Numbered from the stretch's first letter, positions 1 through 9,418 are shown. The stretch: 64,000 nt of DNA from Tissierella pigra (GCF_009695605.1 NZ_VUNQ01000012.1:1-64000); one strand, 5' to 3'. Made by a program: numbers and translations. The notes: generated by a model not told the origin, from the letters alone.

Positions 1-1583
1 TAAAAGTCCTAAGAGTGGCAGCCTACTGCAGGGTTAGTACAAAACTAGAACAACAAGAAGGCAGTTATGAGGCCCAGATTGCTTATTATACAGAGAAGAT
101 AAATAGTAATCCTAATTGGAAACTGGCAGGTATCTATGCAGATGATGGTATATCTGCAACCAATACCAAAAAAAGAGACGATTTTAATGCCATGATAGAA
201 GACTGTATGGCAGGAAAAATAGATATGATAATCACTAAGTCCGTCAGCAGATTTGCAAGGAATACCGTAGATGCCTTACAAGCAATAAGAATGCTAAAAG
301 AAAAAAATATAGGTATATTATTTGAAAAAGAAGGTGTAAATACCTTAGAAGGATCAGGAGAATTACTAATCACCATTTTAAGCAGTCAGGCACAAGAAGA
401 AAGCAGAAATATAAGCGAAAATACAAGATGGGGAATCGTAAGAAGATATGAAAATGGAATCATCTCAGTAAATCATAAAAAGTTTATGGGATATACCAAA
501 GATAAAAAAAGTGGTGAGCTGGTCATAGTACCTGAGCAAGCAGAGATAGTAAGACGTATTTTTAGAATGTATTTAGAAGGTTCTAGTATCCTAGAGATTA
601 CTAGAGCCTTAGAAGAAGATAAAATTAAAACAGTAACTGGAAAAGATAAATGGCATCCTGGCGTAATTGAAAGAATGTTAATTAATGAAAAGTATATGGG
701 AGATGCCTTAATGCAGAAGACCTATACCGTAGATTTTCTGACAAAGAAGCGAGTAAAAAACAACGGAATCGTACCTCAATACTATATCGAAGATAACCAT
801 GAGGCTATTATACCAAAGGAAATATTTTATAGAGTACAGGAAGAAAAAACAAGACGCGCCAGCCTGAATAAAGCAGCAGTCACAAGAAAAGCAAACAAGC
901 TAAAAAAGGAAAAAAGTAAGTTCAGCTCTAAATATGCATTAACAGAAATACTGGTATGTGCCGAATGCGGACATCCATATAGAAGACAAGTCTGGTCAAA
1001 ATATGGACAAAAAAGTGCAGTGTGGAGATGTGAAAACAGACTAAAAAATGGTATAAAGGCAACTTGTAAAAACTCGCCTACCCTTAAAGAAGAACCCCTA
1101 CATCATACATTAATGACAGCTATTAATAATGTAGTAGAAAATAATGGAGACTTTATAGGAGCATTCAGAGAAAATATTATCAGGGTCATAGGTAATTATT
1201 CTACAAAAAACACCTCAACAGAATATGATGAAAAAATAGAAAATCTGCAAAAAGAAATGCTATCATTAATCGAAGAAAACGCAAAACAAGGAGCAGTGGC
1301 AAGGGACTTTGATGATGAGTACAAAAGGATATCCCAAGAGATAAACGAGCTTAAAAAGGCAAAAATAAGGCTTGTACAAGAAAAGAAACAGGATGAGATG
1401 TACGAACAGCGATTAACAGAAGCGGATAGCACCTTAAAGACCGTAAGTCCACAGGTAAGAGAGTATGATGAGGACTTGGTACGAAGGTTAATTGAAACCA
1501 CCAAAGTGAGTAAAGGTGAAAGACTAGAGATACAGTTTGAATCAGGAATAGTTATGGAACAGATAGTAGATTACTATGAATAG
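1..1583 (+). CDS. Large serine recombinase, 5' end outside window
   Basis: Site-specific DNA recombinase of the large serine (resolvase/invertase) family, which integrates and excises mobile elements through a serine-linked intermediate. The N-terminal resolvase domain shows the Y-C-R-V-S motif with the nucleophilic serine and an SRFARN motif. A recombinase domain, a zinc ribbon (cysteines near residues 315, 318, 338 and 351, counting from base 15) and a coiled coil (about 400-470) follow. The frame is open to the left edge: codons at 3-14 read K-V-L-R before the usual V-A-A-Y-C-R, so the GTG at 15 is internal and the true start lies upstream. The recombinase is probably the terminal gene of an element that extends beyond the window. 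Confidence 0.93.
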   Translation, partial: KVLRVAAYCRVSTKLEQQEGSYEAQIAYYTEKINSNPNWKLAGIYADDGISATNTKKRDDFNAMIEDCMAGKIDMIITKSVSRFARNTVDALQAIRMLKEKNIGILFEKEGVNTLEGSGELLITILSSQAQEESRNISENTRWGIVRRYENGIISVNHKKFMGYTKDKKSGELVIVPEQAEIVRRIFRMYLEGSSILEITRALEEDKIKTVTGKDKWHPGVIERMLINEKYMGDALMQKTYTVDFLTKKRVKNNGIVPQYYIEDNHEAIIPKEIFYRVQEEKTRRASLNKAAVTRKANKLKKEKSKFSSKYALTEILVCAECGHPYRRQVWSKYGQKSAVWRCENRLKNGIKATCKNSPTLKEEPLHHTLMTAINNVVENNGDFIGAFRENIIRVIGNYSTKNTSTEYDEKIENLQKEMLSLIEENAKQGAVARDFDDEYKRISQEINELKKAKIRLVQEKKQDEMYEQRLTEADSTLKTVSPQVREYDEDLVRRLIETTKVSKGERLEIQFESGIVMEQIVDYYE

Positions 1584-1654
1584 GAATATGGGAGCAGTAA
1601 CTAGAATATAGGGGGAGGTTACTGCCCTGAAGTTAGTAAGAATATGTTAAGATT

Positions 1655-1685
1655 AAAGTCCTCAGAGGATGCTGAGGATTTTAGT
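1655..1685 (+). terminator. Probable terminator after the recombinase
   Basis: TCCTCA (1659-1664) pairs with TGAGGA (1673-1678), followed by TTTT. It sits 75 bases after the recombinase stop. Confidence 0.5.
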
Positions 1686-1996
1686 GTTGGTATGTTTGGT
1701 GGAAATAAATAATCAGAACAATCTATGAATTTGTCAAATTATAGAATTATTAGTTGAGAAATTTAGAGATATGATATAAACTAATGATAACAATATTTTC
1801 TATATAACTGTTATCTACTTTGAAAATTATAATATATCGAACATCCATGAGATTTGGATATCGCTAAGAATAAAATGAAAAGTTTAATTTCAAGTAGAAT
1901 GAGAATCTATTTTATTTTTTCGCTTTGATTGCTGTAGATCTATCATTAATAAAAATACTATATTTAGAATGGTGAATTAAATAGGAGATAAATATT
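1686..1996. other. Intergenic region ahead of the defence-like genes
   Basis: About 310 bases of very AT-rich DNA without a supported gene. It contains one hairpin (GATAACA near 1787 with TGTTATC near 1809). A TTGAGA (1754) and TATAAA (1775) pair is only 15 bp apart, so it is a weak promoter candidate for the gene starting at 1997. No other structure was seen. Confidence 0.4.
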
Positions 1997-3199
1997 ATGG
2001 ATATCAATTCGTTATATGACACAGGACATAAAATGGAATTATTTACGAATTCTTGTTTCCAAACACTAGATTATTATATTGATACTAATCTAAAAGTAAT
2101 AGAAGAAAAGGTGAATAATTCAGGGAAAGTTGATGTTTTAGAATTAGATATATATGCAAAAGTATTTGATAGTACTTCTGTAAATACTACCTTAGTAGAG
2201 TGTAAAAGAGGATGTACCTTTAATGATTTATTTCTATTTGTAGGAATTTCCAATCTAATCAATGCAAACAATAATATAATGGTTGCTTTAAGTAAACAAT
2301 TAGAGGACATAAAAATTCAAGCTGACAAATTAAATGTTACAGTACTAGAACCACTTGAATTATATAATAAAATTAATCCAAATCAAGAAGCAATTTTTTC
2401 AATGTTTTATTTATGGAATGAAATAAAATATTCGATAATGTCTAAAGATTTTATAAAACTATGCTTGGCACCCAGGAATAATCTTTCGAGATATCAACAA
2501 AATGCTTATAATGAAGTGAGGGCATATCTTTCGCTAATAAACGGAAAGGTTTGGAGAGAACCCAATTTAATTTTAAGAGCTCAATCTTTTACAGACCTAT
2601 TAACTTCACATAAAGATTTTGTAAGAAAAGTAGCTAGAATTCAAAAACTTAGTCCAGCAAATAAAAATTCTCAATATTACATAGACTCTAATGAAATTTG
2701 CCAAGCTGCAGGAGCATTAGTTCTTGATATAAAACTAGCATATATTGTATGTGCGGTTGAATGCGCTATTTTAAAGATAGATACTAACGATGTTAAGGAT
2801 ATTGGATTTAATAATTTGGTGACAAAGTTAGCTTCTAAAATTGAAATTGCTGTTCTCATACCTAAATTTCTACAATATTTTATAAATATTTTTGGAGGAA
2901 TATATTTTAATAATTTGGAAGATATTAAAAATATTTGTAATATTATAAAAATTTCACCCAATCAATTTAATGATATTATTTTATTGTTGAAAGAGTTATT
3001 TATTTTACCTGAAATAATGATTCAATGGGGATTTGAGGAAGACTTTTTAGTTACTAACTTAAAATATACTCCTAGTTTATATAAAGCGATTGGAATTGAA
3101 AATAGGCAAAAGATGAATTTTAATATCAGTATGTTTGTTCAAAAAGATGTATGGCAAAAAAAATTAGAAGATTGGAGGTTAAAGAATGAAGTTAATTAA
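1997..3199 (+). CDS. Putative PD-(D/E)xK-like nuclease of a defence-type operon
   Basis: Protein of 400 residues with no family I can name. Near the N-terminus, E49-x-D51 on one strand and E68-C-K70 on the next fit the core of a PD-(D/E)xK nuclease fold; the surrounding hydrophobic beta pattern supports this. The rest is helical with no visible transmembrane segment. The start is supported by an AGGAGAT ribosome site at about 1983. It overlaps the next gene by 14 bases, and a DNA methyltransferase follows, so a role in restriction or phage defence is inferred from context. Activity is unproven and the nuclease call rests on a short motif. Confidence 0.55.
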   Translation: MDINSLYDTGHKMELFTNSCFQTLDYYIDTNLKVIEEKVNNSGKVDVLELDIYAKVFDSTSVNTTLVECKRGCTFNDLFLFVGISNLINANNNIMVALSKQLEDIKIQADKLNVTVLEPLELYNKINPNQEAIFSMFYLWNEIKYSIMSKDFIKLCLAPRNNLSRYQQNAYNEVRAYLSLINGKVWREPNLILRAQSFTDLLTSHKDFVRKVARIQKLSPANKNSQYYIDSNEICQAAGALVLDIKLAYIVCAVECAILKIDTNDVKDIGFNNLVTKLASKIEIAVLIPKFLQYFINIFGGIYFNNLEDIKNICNIIKISPNQFNDIILLLKELFILPEIMIQWGFEEDFLVTNLKYTPSLYKAIGIENRQKMNFNISMFVQKDVWQKKLEDWRLKNEVN

Positions 3200-3794
3200 T
3201 AGCTACAACATAAAGTACATTAATCATTTGTTAGGTTCGAAAGGTTTAGTTCTAAGAGGGGACAGTAGCCGTGGAGATTCTCCTATACTTGATATTTATT
3301 ATAATAGTAACTTTGATATTATTCTGAAGGTAAAAGAGGGTATTCAAATTGAAAATATGTTGTCAGATCCTAATAAAGGAGCTAAAGAGAGATTTGATAT
3401 TCACTTTGGTAAAGATATACTTAAGGGTGTCTTGAATGATTTAGATAAATACGCAAAAAATCATGGATTAATCATGGATACAAAATCGTTTCAGATGTTA
3501 AATCCGACTGGAACTGAGCATAGTGAAGGAATTCCTCTGGGTAAAGTGGAGCCATTAACTAGATTTCCAGTGAGTTGTTCTGTTTATTATCATCATATAA
3601 ATACGGTTGCACAAGGTAAAATGGCTTATGTTGATGCTGAGAATTATCCAAATAAACAACGATATCATATCGGTGGTTCTACGAACTCAACTATAAAAGA
3701 AACTTTAGATAGTTTTTTTGAAATCATTATTCCTGCAGAGTTCGTGTGCCGATTTATAAAATCAATAGAGCTAGCAGATATACTCCTGAAGTAG
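3186..3794 (+). CDS. Hypothetical protein of the methyltransferase operon
   Basis: Protein of 202 residues that I do not recognise. It is soluble, with no signal peptide, membrane segment or clear catalytic motif. A GGAGG ribosome site lies inside the 3' end of the preceding gene, which it overlaps by 14 bases, and the methyltransferase starts 12 bases after its stop. The three genes are therefore almost certainly cotranscribed. It could be a specificity or regulatory subunit of a restriction-like system, but nothing in its sequence shows that. Confidence 0.75.
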   Translation: MKLINSYNIKYINHLLGSKGLVLRGDSSRGDSPILDIYYNSNFDIILKVKEGIQIENMLSDPNKGAKERFDIHFGKDILKGVLNDLDKYAKNHGLIMDTKSFQMLNPTGTEHSEGIPLGKVEPLTRFPVSCSVYYHHINTVAQGKMAYVDAENYPNKQRYHIGGSTNSTIKETLDSFFEIIIPAEFVCRFIKSIELADILLK

Positions 3795-3806
3795 AAAGGA
3801 ATAAAT

Positions 3807-5054
3807 ATGATTAATTTAGATTGGAATAATAAAAATAATAATCTTCTATTCTTTAACGAGTCTAGAGAACCTATTTATGGTTCACTAGAATTATTAAAGA
3901 AGTATCAACTGAATAAGAAATATGAATATGGAGAAAAATCTTCTTCAAAACAGAACATGTTAATTAAAGGTGATAATGTGATATCTTTATTCAAATTGCA
4001 GGAAACACATCAATCATCAATAAAGTGTATATACATTGATCCACCCTTTAATACTGGTAAAACCTTTGACCACTATGCTGATGCTCTTGATAGAGATCAA
4101 TGGTTGTCAATGATGAAAATCAGACTTGAGCTTATGTATAATTTATTATCAGAAGATGGTGTAATTTTTGTTCACATTGATGATAGTGAGATGCCTTATT
4201 TAAAAATTTTGATGGATGAAATTTTTAATTGCGATTCTAATAAATATAAATCTCATTCAAATTATATAGCAACAATTATTTGGCAAAAGAAAAGCTCTCC
4301 ACAAAATGATGCTAAATTTTTTTCGGACGTGCATGATTATATTCTTGTATATGCTAAGGATTATATGAAATTTAACATGCATAAACTCGAACGTACTGAA
4401 ATACAGAATAGTAGATACAAAAATATTGATAATGACCCACGGGGGCCATGGACATCTAGTGATTTAACTGTAAAAACGCCGTCGGAACATTTAATATATG
4501 AAATTACTCTACCTAGTGGAAGAATTATTGTTCCTGCCTCAAGTAGAAGTTGGGGTGTTACTGAGGAACGGTTTCAGGAATTGGTAAAAGATAATAGAAT
4601 TTGGTTTGGGAAAAGTGGGAACGCAATGCCTAGACTTAAACGGTTTTTATCAGAAGTTCAAGAAGGCATAGTTCCAAAAACAATTTGGACTATTGACGAA
4701 GTTGGTGATAATGCAGAAGGAAAAAGAGAATTAAAAAAGATTATTAATTTAGACCAAGCGATTTTTACTACTCCAAAACCAGAAAGATTAATTGAAAGAA
4801 TTATAAAGTTATCAACTAGTGAAAATGATATTGTTTTAGATGCTTTTCTAGGTTCAGGAACAACTTGCGCAGTTGCACATAAGTTAGGACGACAATGGAT
4901 TGGACTTGAAAATGGAAACCAGCTTGACGATATTTGCGTTCCAAGACTTGAGACCGTAATTAATGGACAAGATAATAACCAAGTTTCTCAAAACAATAAC
5001 TGGAACGGTGGTGGAGGTTTTACATATTACTCGATAGAAGAATTATTAGAATAA
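3807..5054 (+). CDS. Site-specific DNA methyltransferase (beta class, type III Mod-like)
   Basis: Transfers a methyl group from S-adenosylmethionine to an amino group of adenine (N6) or cytosine (N4) in DNA. Catalytic motif IV D78-P-P-F with following NTG is in the N-terminal half. The SAM-binding FLGSGTT motif is near residue 347, giving the circular order of beta-class enzymes such as type III Mod. At 415 residues it is shorter than typical Mod proteins (about 600), so the target-recognition region is reduced. It is the third gene of a tight operon. The usual Res partner is not adjacent, but a helicase-nuclease gene begins about 650 bases downstream. Confidence 0.9.
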   Translation: MINLDWNNKNNNLLFFNESREPIYGSLELLKKYQLNKKYEYGEKSSSKQNMLIKGDNVISLFKLQETHQSSIKCIYIDPPFNTGKTFDHYADALDRDQWLSMMKIRLELMYNLLSEDGVIFVHIDDSEMPYLKILMDEIFNCDSNKYKSHSNYIATIIWQKKSSPQNDAKFFSDVHDYILVYAKDYMKFNMHKLERTEIQNSRYKNIDNDPRGPWTSSDLTVKTPSEHLIYEITLPSGRIIVPASSRSWGVTEERFQELVKDNRIWFGKSGNAMPRLKRFLSEVQEGIVPKTIWTIDEVGDNAEGKRELKKIINLDQAIFTTPKPERLIERIIKLSTSENDIVLDAFLGSGTTCAVAHKLGRQWIGLENGNQLDDICVPRLETVINGQDNNQVSQNNNWNGGGGFTYYSIEELLE

Positions 5055-5186
5055 TTCTTCTATCGTAAAGAAACAAGAGTGAAAAGATTGAGGAAGAGAT
5101 GTATGTCTTATGACTAGAGATGTCCAAGGGGAATGAACGGTAAAATACGGTTGGAAGTGTTTTAAGATGTATTAACTATAAAATTA

Positions 5187-5195
5187 TGGTATAAT
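5187..5195 (+). promoter_or_regulatory. Extended -10 promoter
   Basis: TGGTATAAT is a consensus extended -10 element. No good -35 is present. It would transcribe the small membrane peptide at 5319 and possibly the helicase-nuclease gene. Confidence 0.4.
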
Positions 5196-5318
5196 TTGGG
5201 CAAAAGATAATGAACATGTTTAGGATTAAACTCGATGGTGATCTCTGTCTATTTAATGATGATTAGTAAAACAATAACTCTGAATATCGAAGCAAAGCTA
5301 GAAAAAGGAGCTGATTTT

Positions 5319-5435
5319 ATGAAAATAATTATTTTATATATAGGTATGGTGGCGGTAGCTGTACTTCTGGAGCAGATGGTCAGTGCGACTAAAGCCATGA
5401 GAATAGAAGAAGTGAACCAAAAGTTTGTCTATTAA
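5319..5435 (+). CDS. Small membrane peptide, 38 residues
   Basis: Small gene with a good ribosome site (AAAAAGGAG, 8 bases before the ATG). The product begins with one hydrophobic helix (about residues 2-20) and ends with a charged tail, so it should insert in the membrane. I chose ATG 5319 over an upstream in-frame ATG at 5235, which lacks a ribosome site. Its 3' half overlaps a tRNA-like fold (5369-5479). It could be a small toxin or phage-type membrane peptide, but function is unknown. Confidence 0.4.
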   Translation: MKIIILYIGMVAVAVLLEQMVSATKAMRIEEVNQKFVY

Positions 5436-5479
5436 TAATATGTTAGAGTACAAGGGAGGTTCGATTCCTCCCTGCTCCG
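5369..5479 (+). other. tRNA-like fold or tRNA 3'-end remnant
   Basis: Bases 5455-5471 form a perfect T-arm: GGAGG, loop TTCGATT, CCTCC. They are followed by CTGCTCC and G, as in a 3' acceptor strand. GGAGCAG at 5369-5375 is exactly complementary to that strand and precedes a D-arm-like segment. The span of 111 bases and the lack of an anticodon arm argue against a functional tRNA. A tRNA 3' end left by integration, or a tRNA-like tail on a structured RNA, are the alternatives. Confidence 0.35.
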
Positions 5480-5700
5480 CTTAATTTGGAAGGCTACTAG
5501 GTGAGATGAGCCTATTAGACTGACTTCAAATGTTTTTTTAAATTGTTTGCATCCCCTGGGAGTTTGAGGGCAGAGCCTTAATAAATTTATTATACAGAGC
5601 TATATTTTTGCTCAATTAGCCCGGGTCCATGCTAATTTGCTGCGGTCGTAAGGAACTAGATTTGATAAATAGAACAATTCAGTTGAATAGGGGTAAGTTT

Positions 5701-8289
5701 ATGAGCTTGTTTAATTTTGGAAACGAGGAGGATGTATCTTATAGTACACCTCAGGAATTATTTGATAGTAATAAGAATCGGAAAATTAAAAGTCTATATG
5801 ATTACCAAAGTTCAATTATAGACAAGTATATGAAAAACATTGAAGAAAAAGATGTTGTTTTGGAGTTACCAACTGGTTCAGGAAAAACATTAGTAGGCAT
5901 GTTGATTGGGGATTATTTAAGAAGTGAAAGAAACTATAAGGTATTGTATCTATGTCCCACGAATCAGTTAGTATATCAAGTTTCATTACTTGCTAGTAAT
6001 GAATATGGAATTAACGCAACAGCATTTGTTGGTCCTAAAAAAAACTATACATTAGAGGATAAAAATAATTATGAATTTTCAAGAAGTATTGCAGTTTCGT
6101 CTTATAGTTCCTTTTTTAATTCAAATCCATACTTTTGTGACCCAGATATAATAATATTTGATGATTCTCATTCGGCAAATGATCTAATATCTAGCAATTG
6201 GTCTGTTAAGATATCTAGGATTACTCACAATGAACTATATAATAATCTTATAGAATTATCAAGGGAGTACATATCAGAATCCATTTATGATTTGTGTGTA
6301 GATGATATTGGATTTGCAATTAAAGATGTTGATAAAATACCTAATATATCTTTTTTAAATATTAAAAGTATTTTCAAAGAAATGATAGAAGATTATATTG
6401 ATAAGAATATAGATAATTATGATAAACTTGATTTTAAATTTGCATGGGGACAAATTAAGGAAAATTTATCTGCTTGTAATACATTTATAACAACTGATCA
6501 TATTTTAATTAAACCATTCATTTCGCCAACAAAGATCTTTGCCCCTTTTTTAAACTCAAAACAAAGAATATATATGTCTGCGACAATAGGGAAAAGTGGG
6601 GAGTTAGAAAGAGCTTTTGGAATTCGAAAAACGATTAAAATATATGATGAAAAATTTCAAACATTAACAATGGGAAGGAAGTTTTTTCTCTTCCCTGCCC
6701 TACTTTTCGAAAAAGAAGAAATTAAGGTTTTTATGGATGAACTTGTTGATTATGTTCCAAGAAGTTTAATGATGGTGAAGGATAAAAAAACAGAAAAAAT
6801 GTTTATAGAACATTTTGAAGATAGAGGGAAAAAGACATATAATGCTCAAGACTTAGAAAAGCTTAAAGAAGAATTTGTTAAACAAGAAAGGGCAATTGCA
6901 GTTATATCCAATAGACCGGATGGAATTAACTTTCCAAATGATGAGTGTAGATTGCTTATTTTAACTGAACTTCAAGATAATACAGATGCGCAAGAATTTT
7001 TTATAAGTCATAGAATGGGTTCTTCTGTTTTGTTTTCTGAATTAATGAAAATAAAGATGATGCAAGCAGTAGGTAGATGTACAAGGGAATATACTGATTA
7101 TGCGATAGTGTGTATTATAGGTGAAAAATTTAGTAGGTATGTTTTAGAAAGTAAAAATTTAGATTCTTTTATTCCCGAATTGCATGCAGAATTAAATTTT
7201 TCAAAGCAACAATTTTTGGGCAACTCCAAAAAGTCTGTAGAAGAAATAATGAGTATGATAAAGATATTTTTAGATAATAGAGAAAAATGGGATGAGGTAG
7301 AACGATATATTCAAAACGAAGCAAAAAAGATAGCTTCCAAGGTTTCTATAAATAGTGATATTAATAAAATATTGGAAAAATCAGCTCAACATGAAGTAGG
7401 ATTTCATAATTGTTTATGGATAGAAAACTATGAAGAGGCAATCGTAGAGGCTGATAAAATTATAGAACTTTTGGGTAAAGATGAGCAATTAAAAGGATAC
7501 TTAGGGTTTTGGTATTACCTTTCTGCATATGCACATTTTTGCAATAGTAATAAAACTAAAGCAAATGTACAGTTGAAAAAAGCTTCGGAAAATACATTGT
7601 CTGTAAAGTGGTTTACTAAGCTTATAGAAACTAGTTCTAATGAAGAGACAGAAGAGATTGTTAATATTGTTTCCAACATTGAGAATAAAATTGTGGATGA
7701 ATTATTAAAAACAGATAAAAATAGTATTCTTAGGGAATTGGATAATATTGAAAGTTCAATTACTCAAGGAGGACGTATATTTGAAGATGCTTTAACTAAT
7801 CTTGGAACCTGGTTGGGGTATAAAACCTATAATTACGAAGATACAGGTTCACCTGATCCTATTTGGATAATTAATTCTAATACTTGCATTGTTACAGAAA
7901 GTAAGATATATGAAGGGGATCCTGAAATTATATTGCGACATATTAGGGAGACAAGTACACATGAACAATATATTAAAAATAACAAACAAAAACTTGAACT
8001 ATTTTCGGATAGTGATATTATTGTAGTATTTATATCTAATGCAAATACTTTTAAAGATAAAAAAACTAAGGAACTAACTCCTGATATTTATTACGTTAGT
8101 CAAGAAAGATTGATATTATGGTCTAACCAAGCAATATTAGTTCTAAAAGAAATAACAAAAGCTTTCTCAGGTTCTCAAGATTATTTATGGCAAGAAAAAA
8201 CCACAAAGATGCTAAAAGATAGTAAGCTAACACCTAATAATATCAAGAACTTTTTTACTCAAGAAAAGATAAGAACTTTAGATTATTAA
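5701..8289 (+). CDS. Superfamily 2 helicase with C-terminal PD-(D/E)xK nuclease
   Basis: ATP-driven nucleic-acid motor fused to a putative nuclease. Visible motifs are Walker A LPTGSGKT (about 56-63), motif II DDSH (about 153), and motif VI QAVGRCTR (about 454) preceded by an XPD/DinG-like segment (GINFPNDECR). C-terminally, P718-D and E733-S-K735 with 13 residues between form a PD-(D/E)xK signature, which recalls type III Res subunits. I start at ATG 5701, which has an AGGGGT site; an in-frame ATG at 5629 has none. The preceding methylase could supply modification. The DDSH instead of DEAH, and the lack of an adjacent full-length Mod, make it unlike standard type III enzymes. Confidence 0.8.
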   Translation: MSLFNFGNEEDVSYSTPQELFDSNKNRKIKSLYDYQSSIIDKYMKNIEEKDVVLELPTGSGKTLVGMLIGDYLRSERNYKVLYLCPTNQLVYQVSLLASNEYGINATAFVGPKKNYTLEDKNNYEFSRSIAVSSYSSFFNSNPYFCDPDIIIFDDSHSANDLISSNWSVKISRITHNELYNNLIELSREYISESIYDLCVDDIGFAIKDVDKIPNISFLNIKSIFKEMIEDYIDKNIDNYDKLDFKFAWGQIKENLSACNTFITTDHILIKPFISPTKIFAPFLNSKQRIYMSATIGKSGELERAFGIRKTIKIYDEKFQTLTMGRKFFLFPALLFEKEEIKVFMDELVDYVPRSLMMVKDKKTEKMFIEHFEDRGKKTYNAQDLEKLKEEFVKQERAIAVISNRPDGINFPNDECRLLILTELQDNTDAQEFFISHRMGSSVLFSELMKIKMMQAVGRCTREYTDYAIVCIIGEKFSRYVLESKNLDSFIPELHAELNFSKQQFLGNSKKSVEEIMSMIKIFLDNREKWDEVERYIQNEAKKIASKVSINSDINKILEKSAQHEVGFHNCLWIENYEEAIVEADKIIELLGKDEQLKGYLGFWYYLSAYAHFCNSNKTKANVQLKKASENTLSVKWFTKLIETSSNEETEEIVNIVSNIENKIVDELLKTDKNSILRELDNIESSITQGGRIFEDALTNLGTWLGYKTYNYEDTGSPDPIWIINSNTCIVTESKIYEGDPEIILRHIRETSTHEQYIKNNKQKLELFSDSDIIVVFISNANTFKDKKTKELTPDIYYVSQERLILWSNQAILVLKEITKAFSGSQDYLWQEKTTKMLKDSKLTPNNIKNFFTQEKIRTLDY

Positions 8290-8382
8290 TAATAAATAAA
8301 TGTATCAAAAACTTTGCAACCATAAATACTAATGGAATTAAACGGTTATATTTGTTTAAGCTAAAATAAAAATTGTAATTAA

Positions 8383-8422
8383 TAAAGCCCTCATGAATTC
8401 AAGTTGTATTTGAGGGTTTTGT
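8383..8422 (+). terminator. Terminator after the helicase-nuclease gene
   Basis: CCCTCA (8388-8393) pairs with TGAGGG (8411-8416), with A residues before and TTTT after the stem. The loop is long. Confidence 0.5.
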
Positions 8423-8580
8423 TGTTTACAATTTAAATGATTGTAAATATATTACAAGTTAACAAGGATGATTAGACAATCACAATAATAGCAATAGTCT
8501 GTTAGTTTTGAAACAAGTACTGCCACCAAGGGGGGACTATATACTTCCTGCATCTGAATCGTCTCTTCAAGGCACGTGGA

Positions 8581-8772
8581 ATGCGTGGTAGGAATACAGA
8601 AAATTTAACAGTAGAATTAGACCGAAAAATGGCTAATTATCAACGAAAACGATATGTTATTATGAAATTTACTCATGATGAAAAGCATATCATTTTTAAA
8701 GATGTAGGGAAGGGCAGAAGAATAAAAGAGGTTTTTGATGAGGTTGAGGTTATTATTGCTATGATTGCATGA
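8581..8772 (+). CDS. Doubtful small ORF, 63 residues
   Basis: Short, basic, lysine- and arginine-rich ORF with no recognisable domain and no good ribosome site before the ATG. It lies between a terminator and a decayed recombinase, in sequence that looks like mobile-element debris. It may be a fragment of an element-borne gene rather than a real gene. Confidence 0.2.
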   Translation: MRGRNTENLTVELDRKMANYQRKRYVIMKFTHDEKHIIFKDVGKGRRIKEVFDEVEVIIAMIA

Positions 8773-8929
8773 AATACATAGTTTTGATTCTTAGCAAAAT
8801 GTGGTACACAGTTTAATTAGTAGTGTGGTACATATTCCCCTATTCATAAAACTTGATATCAAGCGAATTTTACTACTCTTATTCTTACGGTCACTCCTGC
8901 CATAAGACCTGCTATTTATTTCATAGTAT

Positions 8930-9358
8930 GATGTTCAAAAAAGTCATCTTGGAATTATAGAAAATGAAATGTGGGAAGTTGTGGTAGTTCATTTGGAAGA
9001 AAGACCTGGAACCCTACAAATGAATGACTAAAACGAAGGGTGTGACAGTATAATGGGAAATATGAGAAAAAAGGATAAGTGAGATGTAAGAATCAGCATA
9101 TATATGAAGAAGTTATATATAAAGCATTTGTTTGTAGCTTCAACGCCTTGGGGGAAAACAAAGAGGATTCCATAGAGAAGTGGAAAGCTGAAGATGGAGA
9201 TGAACTTAGGAGTTTTTTTGAATTGTAGAAGATGGAATGGAATTTGAAGAATTTGATATAGATTCTTATTTCAAAATGATAGAAAAGATGACAGTATTTG
9301 AAGGTCGGATAATTATTGGAATGCATGATGTTACAAAGATTGAGTGTGTAATTGAATA
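8930..9358 (+). pseudogene. Decayed large serine recombinase, C-terminal part
   Basis: Reading across three frames recovers the C-terminal half of a large serine recombinase. A segment resembling the pre-zinc-ribbon region (SHLGIIENEMWE, about 8938-8975) comes first. A zinc-ribbon region (CGSSFGRKTWNPTNE) follows, then an RVWQ-like segment in which the Trp codon is TGA. After that come FNALGENKEDSIEKWK and a typical C-terminus (YFKMIEKMTVFEG, then IECVIE and stop at 9358). At least three stop codons or frameshifts interrupt it. It is a different recombinase from the one at the left edge, so a second element once inserted here. Confidence 0.75.
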
Positions 9359-9377
9359 GATTAGGGATTGAGTTTAG

Positions 9378-9418
9378 AGCTAGTTGGGATTAGAAGCCAT
9401 AGTCCTGACTGGCTTTAT
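9378..9418 (+). terminator. Terminator-like hairpin after the recombinase remnant
   Basis: GCTAGT (9379) pairs imperfectly with ACTGGC (9408), followed by TTTATT. The sequence is closely related to the terminator at 10832-10874, so the two are copies. Confidence 0.45.

Noticed and set aside
5369-5479. A functional tRNA gene
   Set aside because: The T-arm and acceptor are good, but the span is 111 bases, there is no anticodon arm, and it overlaps a small ORF.
8581-8772. A 63-residue ORF as an antitoxin or regulator
   Set aside because: There is no domain, no ribosome site and no partner gene, so it was kept only as a low-confidence ORF.
9093-9326. A 77-residue minus-strand ORF
   Set aside because: It is the complement of the decayed serine recombinase, whose plus-strand reading matches a known protein family across frames.
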